A DNA stretch of 64,000 nucleotides from contig JAVBKX010000004.1 in assembly GCA_031553835.1 (NCBI GenBank), positions 124,001 to 188,000 of the forward strand, in the 5' to 3' direction. Below the pieces are notes generated by a model. It had not been told where the DNA came from. It saw nothing but the letters and a program-made list of their open reading frames with translations, and did not search any database. Position 1 is the first letter of the stretch. Every line of letters begins with the position of its first letter. Shown here piece by piece: positions 16,144 through 23,236 of the stretch. Origin of the DNA: JAVBKX01 sp031553835 (GTDB lineage: Bacteria > Bacteroidota > Bacteroidia > Bacteroidales > Azobacteroidaceae). A program made the position numbers and the translations under genes.

Positions 16144-16914
16144 ATGAAAAATACAAAAATCACATATCTTCTTTTTCTTTGCCTATATTCTATTAATGGC
16201 CGTGTTGGAATTTTCAACAATACTCCGAGTGTTGCTTTGGAAATCGGCACAAGCGGTTCTTCTCAACAAGTTAAAGTGAATGGTAATATCGTAATCGGCT
16301 CAGATGAACGGATGAAGGAAAATATCCAGGATATTGATCATACTGCTTCCCGGTTAATGCAACTGCGCAGCGTAAGCTACACATTGAAAGGCGCTTCCAA
16401 CAATAAAGTACAATTACAAAAAGAGATTGCAATCAATGAAGTCGGAGGCATTGAAAAACCGGAATTTATCCCTCAACCCAATCCACAACTGGCCAGCCGC
16501 ACTTTCTACGGTTTCTTGGCGCAGGATGTTCAGAAACAGTTTCCCGATTTGGTTTATGAAGATGATAAGACAGGGATGTTGTCGGTTGATTACATTGGCT
16601 TGATTCCTGTCATGCTGGATGCTTTAAGAGACCAACAAGCCCAGATTGAAGAGTTGAAAACCGGGGTATCGCCAGTAAAGTTGCGTTCTGAATCATCTAC
16701 TAATGAAACTGCTTCCATTGATATGACCAATGAAACAATAGCCGGTTGCCAATTATTCCAAAATACGCCGAATCCTTTTACAGTAAATACCGAAATCAAA
16801 TATTACCTTCCTGCCGAAATTGTCAAGGCAAACTTATATGTTTATGATATGCAGGGAAAGCAAATCAAAAACATTCCGGTTGCAGAACGGGGAAAAGGTA
16901 CGATACAAATTTAG
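16144..16914 (+). CDS. Second S74-chaperone/T9SS protein, sorting domain cut by an in-frame TAG
   Basis: 256 residues to the TAG at 16912-16914. The S74 domain is clear: SDERMKENIQDIDHTASRLM, then FYGFLAQDVQKQFPDLVYED, then SVDYIGLIPVMLDALRDQQAQIEELK. The sorting domain begins (NTPNPFTVNTEIKYYL) but the stop falls where the paralogue at 14761 has CAG. In the same frame, GSELSAGMYIYTLIADNTVV continues to a normal stop at 17002-17004, so a single C-to-T change removed about 30 residues. Without them T9SS export or anchoring should fail, unless the stop is read through. The N-terminus (LYSINGRVGIF) is a short signal peptide with an eroded-looking cleavage site. Compared with its neighbour it has almost no variable stalk before the S74 domain. 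Confidence 0.8.
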   Translation: MKNTKITYLLFLCLYSINGRVGIFNNTPSVALEIGTSGSSQQVKVNGNIVIGSDERMKENIQDIDHTASRLMQLRSVSYTLKGASNNKVQLQKEIAINEVGGIEKPEFIPQPNPQLASRTFYGFLAQDVQKQFPDLVYEDDKTGMLSVDYIGLIPVMLDALRDQQAQIEELKTGVSPVKLRSESSTNETASIDMTNETIAGCQLFQNTPNPFTVNTEIKYYLPAEIVKANLYVYDMQGKQIKNIPVAERGKGTIQI

Positions 16915-17004
16915 GGATCGGAATTGAGCGCCGGAATGTATATCTATACACTGATAGCAGATAATACGGTCGTCAATACGAAACGGATGATATTAACGGA
17001 GTAA
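16743..17004 (+). repeat. Duplicated T9SS sorting-domain segment, copy 2
   Basis: Close copy of 14590-14853, carrying the CAG-to-TAG change at 16912 and several silent and replacement differences. It extends past the stop to the end of the original reading frame. Confidence 0.8.
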
Positions 17005-17010
17005 AAGATA

Positions 17011-17913
17011 ATGATTATGAACCCCCAACTAATACTGACCATCACTATAGGTCTTTTATCCATAAACTCGGCCTTTGCCGAATTAAAATATTTTTTGCCT
17101 CGTAGCCGTGCTTGCATGTCTGTTTTAGATATGAAATATTGGTTTGAAGGAGATACGATTATTGATAATAAACGATACACGAAAGTTTACGAACAATATT
17201 GTTATTCGGCAACAGAATGCAGCGATAATTTACGGTATTTTGCTGCTATAAGGGAGGATACGACAGCTGAAAAACTGTATTGTCTCCATGTCGATGACGG
17301 AGAAGAAAGGTTGATAGCTGATTTTGATGTAAAGGCAGGTGATGAAATAATGGTCGCCTCGTACTGGGGATACGAACTTATGGACGATATATGGTACACG
17401 CAGGTTGAAATTGAAAGTGTAGATTCTGTACTGATCCAAAATCAATATAGAAAAAGAATCAATGTGTGCGATCGTTATCCTGGTAATGTAAAAGACAGCT
17501 GGATAGAAGGAATTGGAAGTATAGGATATGGTTTGCTCTTCCCTTTTGCTCCGGGGATTCCGGATGCGCGGGATGCCCCCGTATTCATCTGCTTTCAAGA
17601 GAATGATAGGCTCATTTACCGGAATCCTAATTTTGAATCATGTTATGCAAAAGATATGGGCGTTAATATTCCTGCCAATACATATTCAAACTATGCGATT
17701 TTTCCTACATTGGTTAATGACCGGCTTTTTGTCAACATGCCCAATTCCATTGGTTCATATAGTATGTTTAATTACCAGGGACAATGGGTGAAATCCGGGA
17801 GTCTTCCTGTTGAGTTCATTGACATATCCGATTTACAATTAGGAATTTATCAAATTATATTCTATGATAATGATAAGTCGAGAATTTATTCCAATAGATT
17901 TATAAAACGCTAA
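17011..17913 (+). CDS. T9SS-exported surface protein of unknown function
   Basis: 300 residues with a signal peptide (LLSINSAFA). One domain covers about residues 25-200: a pattern of GDTIIDNKRYTKVYE, FAAIREDTTAEKLYCL, LIADFDVKAGDEI and WIEGIGSIGYGLLFPF, a Bacteroidetes-specific surface domain often seen before T9SS sorting domains. The last 80 residues (MFNYQGQWVKSGSLPVEFID...GIYQIIFYDN...) look like that sorting domain. No catalytic motif is seen. It is the fourth gene of the T9SS cargo operon and is related to the next gene. Confidence 0.75.
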   Translation: MIMNPQLILTITIGLLSINSAFAELKYFLPRSRACMSVLDMKYWFEGDTIIDNKRYTKVYEQYCYSATECSDNLRYFAAIREDTTAEKLYCLHVDDGEERLIADFDVKAGDEIMVASYWGYELMDDIWYTQVEIESVDSVLIQNQYRKRINVCDRYPGNVKDSWIEGIGSIGYGLLFPFAPGIPDARDAPVFICFQENDRLIYRNPNFESCYAKDMGVNIPANTYSNYAIFPTLVNDRLFVNMPNSIGSYSMFNYQGQWVKSGSLPVEFIDISDLQLGIYQIIFYDNDKSRIYSNRFIKR

Positions 17914-17928
17914 TTAATATAATGTTAA

Positions 17929-19296
17929 ATGAAAGCATGTATCATCCTTGTAATTAGTTATATAATTACCCCTTTTCTTGCAGCAAAGAGTTCTGCCTCT
18001 GAGTTGGGCATTACACCTGCGGTTCGTTGGTCTGAAATCACATTGGGCAAAGCGCCTGATCAACCGATTATTTATAACTATGAAGTTGGCGGAGACACCA
18101 TGATTAATGAGTTGTTGTATTACAAACTAATAAAAGACAATATTGTTGTTGCTGCTGTTCGAGAAGATGAAGAGCAAAAAATATTTGTTTATTTTCCCGA
18201 GACTAATCAAGAGCAATTGCTATACGATTTCCATTGGGAAAATGACACAGATTCTATTCGTTTGTTTAACAACCAATCGTATGCTATCAAAAATAATGAA
18301 TATGGAAAAGTTATTCAGGGCATTGGTTCGTTAAATGGATTCTTTGCGCCATTGCATGAAGCAGGAACTTCACCAACAGAGTTATTGTGTTATTGGAAAA
18401 ACGGACAATTGCTGTATTTGAATCCTAATTATACAAATTGTGAAGGAGGAACGACGTATAAATCTTGTTTTGGGAAAGAATATACAAAATATACAGTGAT
18501 CGAAGATAGTCGTCTTGACTATGTTGGTTCTATTTCAATTGTTATCAATGACAAGTTAGAAGTAAATGATAATCCTGATAACTATTTTACAGAAGATGTA
18601 TCTTCTGGTGAAGTGACCTTTAAAACAAAGGTAGGAGAAGTAGAAAACATGAGGAAAATAATGAATTTGAATGTTTGGATTGGAGACACTATTCTATTGG
18701 GAGATTATTTCCAATCAACATGTTTTCATTCTATTTATGAATATTATTATGGAAATAAACATTATGTCAATTCTGATGGAGAGAAGGTGTGGTATGCCCT
18801 GGTAGATTCTATTTATTTTGAAGACAATCGCAAACATGTCCGTATGGATGTCGTTGTGCGTAATTACCATTGTACAAATGGAATCTGCGATGATCCTTAC
18901 CTCTTTATTGAAGGAAGAGGCCCGAATATCGGATTATCATCTTATTTAGATTCAGATGCTTGTACATATTTACTCTGTTATGAAACTGAGTCTGAGTCGT
19001 ATTTGAATCCTTTTTTTGAAAAATGCGATTATTATTTGAGAATTCCTTCTCTTGTTGTTTCTGATTTTTTTCAAGCGAAACAAATAGACAATAAGTTGCA
19101 AGTGACTTTTATACAACCATTTTCAGGCAGATTGTATTTATATGATCACCTTGGCCGAATATGTTGTGAAACATTTATTGAAGAGCAAAAGGAAACAATG
19201 CTCCCAATTATAGGTTTTCCACGAGGAATTTATTTTCTACGATGTAATGATATAACAGGAAAAGTATTAAAACCAACAAAACTAATTATTCAATAA
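17929..19296 (+). CDS. T9SS-exported surface protein with two copies of the same domain
   Basis: 455 residues with a signal peptide. The domain described for the upstream gene appears twice: first at about residues 45-160 (GDTMINELLYYKL, AAVREDEEQKIFVYF, LLYDFHWENDTDS, VIQGIGSLNGFF), then at about 225-370 (IGDTILLGDYFQS...YFEDNRKHVRMDVVV...IEGRGPNIGLSSY). A T9SS sorting domain ends the protein (LYLYDHLGRICCETFIEEQ...FPRGIYFLRC). The second domain is more diverged, which suggests duplication inside the gene. A terminator-like hairpin begins directly after the stop. Confidence 0.75.
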   Translation: MKACIILVISYIITPFLAAKSSASELGITPAVRWSEITLGKAPDQPIIYNYEVGGDTMINELLYYKLIKDNIVVAAVREDEEQKIFVYFPETNQEQLLYDFHWENDTDSIRLFNNQSYAIKNNEYGKVIQGIGSLNGFFAPLHEAGTSPTELLCYWKNGQLLYLNPNYTNCEGGTTYKSCFGKEYTKYTVIEDSRLDYVGSISIVINDKLEVNDNPDNYFTEDVSSGEVTFKTKVGEVENMRKIMNLNVWIGDTILLGDYFQSTCFHSIYEYYYGNKHYVNSDGEKVWYALVDSIYFEDNRKHVRMDVVVRNYHCTNGICDDPYLFIEGRGPNIGLSSYLDSDACTYLLCYETESESYLNPFFEKCDYYLRIPSLVVSDFFQAKQIDNKLQVTFIQPFSGRLYLYDHLGRICCETFIEEQKETMLPIIGFPRGIYFLRCNDITGKVLKPTKLIIQ

Positions 19297-19324
19297 TTAG
19301 GGGATTGACCCCTAACCGTTTTTG
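19297..19324 (+). terminator. Terminator-like hairpin after the T9SS cargo operon
   Basis: TTAGGGG (19297-19303) and CCCCTAA (19309-19315) pair perfectly around a five-base loop, and five T follow shortly after (CCGTTTTTG). Confidence 0.6.
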
Positions 19325-19381
19325 ACCAACAAAGCTCAGGCTCAACATTACCCATTGGGAAAAACAGAGCCGAGTATTTGA

Positions 19382-19648
19382 ATGAAATTTAAGCTGACAC
19401 AGTTTACTTTACACTACCTTTGTGTATTGAATCAGAATGTTTTTATTCAGAATGAAACAATTGCCACCAGCAGATATATAACCGGCAAAAATATCTATAT
19501 CGGTCGCAATGTCACTTCGTCCAAGGCTCAGGGTGATGTGATTATCAACAATAACGCCACTGTCATTTTTGATGCTGCCGAAAATGTGATTTTTGATGCA
19601 GGTTTTGAATGTGCTGCGGGTGCAGCTTTTGAAGTAAAAAAACAATAA
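19382..19648 (+). pseudogene. Remnant of a secreted protein with a coat-hanger/beta-repeat C-terminus
   Basis: 88 residues without a signal peptide. The second half (YITGKNIYIGRNVTSSKAQG, then VIINNNATVIFDAAENVIF, then CAAGAAFEVKK) looks like the short beta-solenoid ending found on many Bacteroidetes surface proteins. The bases before it (from about 19325) do not give a matching upstream frame. I read it as the tail of a larger gene left after a deletion, though it may still be translated. Confidence 0.45.
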
Positions 19649-19675
19649 GACCGTGGATATAGTACGAACTTTCTT

Positions 19676-19706
19676 CGGGAGAATAAACATTCTCCCGTTT
19701 TTTTTT
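19676..19706 (+). terminator. Rho-independent terminator
   Basis: CGGGAGAAT (19676-19684) and ATTCTCCCG (19689-19697) form nine perfect pairs around AAAC, followed by nine T. Confidence 0.9.
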
Positions 19707-19735
19707 GTTTCTACTCTTGAAGTAAAATACCTTTG
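19704..19735 (+). promoter_or_regulatory. Promoter of the metal P-type ATPase
   Basis: A -33 TTTG (19704-19707) and a -7 TACCTTTG (19728-19735), spaced 20 bases, match the Bacteroides promoter pattern. The -33 element shares bases with the T run of the upstream terminator. The ATPase ATG lies 22 bases after the -7 element. Confidence 0.7.
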
Positions 19736-19757
19736 TGCACATTATAACACTTAACAC

Positions 19758-21641
19758 ATGAAACTGCCTTTTCACGACAAAAAATTTGTATTTCTATTAA
19801 TTGCAGTAATTATCGCTTTGATTTTAGAAATCTGTTCTATTTTGGGAATGGACATCCCCGCTCCATACGCTGTATTCGTATATATTGCCTTTATTGTATT
19901 GATCGGTCATAATGTGCTGCGGGAAGGAATCGTGGCATTATTCAAACTGAATTTTTCGAGTATCAATTTATTAATGTTGATTGCTGTTTGTGCGGCTTTC
20001 TATTTGGAAGAATACCCGGAGGCCGCTGTGGTCATTGTATTGTATGTATTAGGCGAAAAATTAGAAGACGTCGGAATCGAAAACAGTATGTCGGCGTTGA
20101 ATCAATTGGTACGTAATACTCCTAAAACAGCTACTGTCAGCGCAACACAACAAACAGTGCCGGTAGAAAATGTAGAACCGGGAACCATCATCCGGGTGAA
20201 ACCGCATGACATGATTCCGTTGGACGGTATTGTTGAATCGGGAGAAACTGCCGTCGATGAATCGTCTATCACCGGCGAATCTGTTCCGAAAATGAAACTA
20301 ACCGGAGACGAGGTGTTTGCAGGAACATTAAACCAAAATGGCTTTATTGAAATAAAAACGACGAAAAAAGCGACCGATACCGCTTTCGCCAAAATTATAG
20401 AACTCACTTACAAAGCGCAGGAAAATCAATCTCAGGCACAAAATTTCATTGAAAAATTTGCTTCCATTTATACTCCGATTGTCATTGTGATCGCTGTACT
20501 GTTATTCACCGTTCCGGTCTTTATTTTACAATTGGATTGGCATCATTGGCTCAATCAGGCTGTTACCTTACTGGTAATTTCCTGTCCCTGCGCTCTGGTT
20601 ATTTCTACTCCTGTGGCTATTTATTCGGCTATTGGGAATGCGTCTTCCAAAGGCATCCTGGTAAAAGGGGGTAAATACTTAGAAGCATTGGCCAAAATAC
20701 GAGCCATCGGGCTGGATAAAACGAGAACCATTACTTCCGGAAAACCGGTTGTTTCTGACGTCCTCCCATTTCCGGGAGTCGATCGCGAAGAACTGTTAGC
20801 TTGTGGCGCCGGCACCGAAATATTTTCCGAACATCCTTTAGCTCAAGCCATTGTAGATACTGCAAAACAAGAAGGATTCGAACCGCATAATGTACAACAA
20901 TTCAAGAGTGTGGTCGGACAAGGCGCTCAATCGGTTTGCTTAGATTGTGATAACAAGACGGTGCTGGTTGGAAAAATTGATTTCATCAAATCAAACCATC
21001 AGGTGGATGCGAATATCGAGGATTCTGTGACTAATTTATCCAATCAGGGAAAAACGTGTGTGGTGGTAAGCTGCAACGGACAAACAAAAGGAATTATAGC
21101 CTTGTCCGACAAACTCAAACCTGACAGTTTGGAAGCTATTCAAAAACTTCAAAACGAAGGCATTGAACTGGCGATGATTACCGGCGACAGTAAAGAAGCG
21201 GCTCAACATATTGCCCAACAGGTAAATATTCCTCTTGTTTACAGCGAATTATTGCCTCAAAACAAAGTGGAAGTGATTCAGCAATTAAAAGAAAAATATC
21301 AGTCTGTAGCCATGGTGGGCGATGGCGTAAACGACGCGCCGGCCTTAGCCGAGGCCACTGTAGGAATCGCCATGGGAGCTGCCGGAAGCGATACGGCCAT
21401 TGAAGTAGCCCATATCGCCCTGATGAACGATAAGTTGTCGTTGATTCCGTTTTTAATCCGGCTGGCACGCAAAACGACACAAACCATTCGCCGGAATACC
21501 ATCGGCGCCATTGCCGTAAAAATCTTGTTTATCTTATTGGCTTTCTTTGGATTCAGCAACTTAGTGTTTGCTATTGCTGCAGATGTGGGCGTAACGTTGG
21601 TAGTCATTTTGATCAGCTTGCGATTAATGAACACCAAATGA
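19758..21641 (+). CDS. Heavy-metal P1B-type ATPase with altered phosphorylation motif (DKTRT)
   Basis: 627 residues, about the length of ZntA/CadA-type pumps without an N-terminal metal-binding domain. Diagnostic motifs: TGESVP (actuator domain), SCPCALVISTP with Cys276-Pro277-Cys278 (metal site in the membrane), SEHPLAQAI (the P1B His-Pro motif) and GDGVNDAPAL. The phosphorylation motif is DKTRT (Asp320 to Thr324; codon AGA at 20724-20726), whereas the family has an almost invariant DKTGT. A single G-to-A change would convert GGA to AGA. The catalytic Asp320 is present, but an Arg in this tight turn could disturb phosphorylation. The pump would export Zn, Cd or Pb from the cytoplasm, and complements the RND system 6 kb upstream. 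Other motifs are intact, so decay elsewhere is not evident. Confidence 0.92.
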   Translation: MKLPFHDKKFVFLLIAVIIALILEICSILGMDIPAPYAVFVYIAFIVLIGHNVLREGIVALFKLNFSSINLLMLIAVCAAFYLEEYPEAAVVIVLYVLGEKLEDVGIENSMSALNQLVRNTPKTATVSATQQTVPVENVEPGTIIRVKPHDMIPLDGIVESGETAVDESSITGESVPKMKLTGDEVFAGTLNQNGFIEIKTTKKATDTAFAKIIELTYKAQENQSQAQNFIEKFASIYTPIVIVIAVLLFTVPVFILQLDWHHWLNQAVTLLVISCPCALVISTPVAIYSAIGNASSKGILVKGGKYLEALAKIRAIGLDKTRTITSGKPVVSDVLPFPGVDREELLACGAGTEIFSEHPLAQAIVDTAKQEGFEPHNVQQFKSVVGQGAQSVCLDCDNKTVLVGKIDFIKSNHQVDANIEDSVTNLSNQGKTCVVVSCNGQTKGIIALSDKLKPDSLEAIQKLQNEGIELAMITGDSKEAAQHIAQQVNIPLVYSELLPQNKVEVIQQLKEKYQSVAMVGDGVNDAPALAEATVGIAMGAAGSDTAIEVAHIALMNDKLSLIPFLIRLARKTTQTIRRNTIGAIAVKILFILLAFFGFSNLVFAIAADVGVTLVVILISLRLMNTK

Positions 21642-21644
21642 AAT

Positions 21645-22589
21645 TCACTTTTTACACAGATTCAGCAACCGTTGTCCTTCTTCGGGATCATATCCCAACG
21701 AAAGCGCTTTTTCAATATCTTCCGATGCAGATGCTTTTTCAAACAGACGCAATTTGATGCGGGCGCGAAGGATATAAACATAAGGATTGTTGTCGGGTTG
21801 CAAAGCAATAGCCTGATTAACATCGCTGAGCGCTTTACCCGGTTTTTCCATCAAAAGATAAAGTTCTGCCCGTCCGGCATATAACTCCGGGTTATCTTTG
21901 ATCCTATCCATCAGGTACAAATAGATTTTTTCGGCCTCATCGTATTCTTTACGTAATTTGCACAGGGAAACAATTCCAAGACGACCGTACAATGTATTGG
22001 GGTTTAATGCGATAATGCGTTCAAAATCCGCCTGCGCCGATTCATAATTTTTCAATTGCATATAAAGGATTCCCCGTTGATATAAAGCCTCCTCATCTGT
22101 CGGATCTTGTTCCAATAAAACAGAATAATCGATCAAGGCATTTTCAGATTGCCCCATTTCCGCAAAAAGGGAAGCCCGGTTAGCCAAAAAGGTAGTATTC
22201 TTAGGCGATCTGCTTAAAGCAGCCGTATAGGAAACAATGGCATCTGCATCCTTTCCTTCACGGCGCTGCAATGTTCCCAAATTGGAAAGCAACAAGGCAT
22301 TTACCGGATTGGCAGGTTCCAAACGCATGGCATTTTTCAATGCCACTTCCGCCGAATCCAACCGATTAGCATCGATATAATCAAATGATTTGCCCACCCA
22401 ATCGTTGTAGGATTGAGCGGAAAGGGAAACTGCAAAGCAGAGGCAAAGGGCAAAGGGCAAAAGGCAGGTGCAGGGTACAAGAATTTTCCAACTCCGCACC
22501 CTGCACCCTGTACCCTGTACCCTTTTCTTATCCTTCCTGCGCAGGAGCAATAAGCTTATACCCTTTGCCATGTATATTGATAATTTCAA
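21645..22589 (-). CDS. Exported TPR-repeat protein
   Basis: Up to 314 residues. Several TPR units are clear (for example PVNALLLSNLGTLQRREG, AIVSYTAALSRSPKNTTFLA, NALIDYSVLLEQDPTDEEAL, SAQADFERIIALNPNTLYG), so it is a protein-binding scaffold in the periplasm or on the outer membrane. The start is uncertain. The ATG at 22589 overlaps the end of the response regulator gene by 62 bases; a GTG at 22499 gives a compact signal peptide ending VSLSAQ. Either way the hydrophobic core is encoded by a dispersed GGTGCAGGGTACA repeat. It is in the same direction as the RprXY-like genes and could be their partner or target, which is inference. Confidence 0.8.
   Translation of the reverse strand: MKLSIYMAKGISLLLLRRKDKKRVQGTGCRVRSWKILVPCTCLLPFALCLCFAVSLSAQSYNDWVGKSFDYIDANRLDSAEVALKNAMRLEPANPVNALLLSNLGTLQRREGKDADAIVSYTAALSRSPKNTTFLANRASLFAEMGQSENALIDYSVLLEQDPTDEEALYQRGILYMQLKNYESAQADFERIIALNPNTLYGRLGIVSLCKLRKEYDEAEKIYLYLMDRIKDNPELYAGRAELYLLMEKPGKALSDVNQAIALQPDNNPYVYILRARIKLRLFEKASASEDIEKALSLGYDPEEGQRLLNLCKK
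22461..22523. repeat. Dispersed palindromic repeat, family C, reaching into a coding region
   Basis: GGTGCAGGGTACAAG (22467-22481) and a tandem of CACCCTG/TACCCTG units (22496-22522) form an imperfect palindrome. It begins a few bases after the response regulator stop and covers the signal peptide codons of the TPR gene. A sister copy is at 61580-61620. Confidence 0.75.
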
Positions 22590-23229
22590 TATTCGGATCT
22601 TCTTTCAATAATTTACGTAATTTGGTAATGTAAACATCCATACTACGGGCGCTGAAATAATTGTCATTTCCCCAAATAATTTTCAGAGCATAGCTGCGTT
22701 CCAGAATTTCATTGCTGTGAGCGCACAATAAACCGAGAAGTTCGCTTTCTTTGGTCGTCAGCTTGGATATTTCGTCGCCCAGCGTCAGTGTTTGTTTCTG
22801 GGTATCAAAAGTAAACTTCCCGATTTTGTAGGAAGCCACTTCTTTTATTTTCTTCCCATTGACACGCCGCATGATGGCTTCGATGCGCAGCAACAGCTCT
22901 TCCATACTAAAAGGTTTGGTCAAATAATCGTCCGCACCAATTTTGAATCCTTCCAATATGTCTTCTTTCAAGGTTTTAGCTGTCAAAAAGATAATCGGAA
23001 TGGTCGAATTTACCGTCCGTATTTCCTGCGCCAATGTAAAGCCGTCTTTTTTAGGCATCATTACATCGAGCAAACAAATATCATATTGTCCCTTAGGAAA
23101 TGCTTTGGAACCGCTTTCCCCATCTCCGAACAAATCTACAGCATATCCTTTTGCCTGAAGGTATTCCCTCAACAACATTCCCAAATTCTCATCATCTTCA
23201 CACATGAAGATTCTTACTTTTTCTTCCAT
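22528..23229 (-). CDS. rprY: OmpR-family response regulator, RprY-like
   Basis: 233 residues. The receiver domain has the acidic pocket EDD (residues 11-13), phosphoacceptor Asp55 in ICLLDVMMP, and the LTKPF lysine. The C-terminal winged helix is typical of OmpR/PhoB (KLTTKESELLGLLCAHSNEI, then SMDVYITKLRKLL, then IHGKGYKL). It follows the sensor kinase by 7 bases. The pair resembles RprX/RprY of Bacteroides and Porphyromonas, where RprY affects stress and sodium-related genes. The gene name is by similarity of sequence pattern and order, not a database match. It binds DNA as a dimer when phosphorylated. Confidence 0.85.
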   Translation of the reverse strand: MEEKVRIFMCEDDENLGMLLREYLQAKGYAVDLFGDGESGSKAFPKGQYDICLLDVMMPKKDGFTLAQEIRTVNSTIPIIFLTAKTLKEDILEGFKIGADDYLTKPFSMEELLLRIEAIMRRVNGKKIKEVASYKIGKFTFDTQKQTLTLGDEISKLTTKESELLGLLCAHSNEILERSYALKIIWGNDNYFSARSMDVYITKLRKLLKEDPNIEIINIHGKGYKLIAPAQEG

Positions 23230-23236
23230 AATTTTT

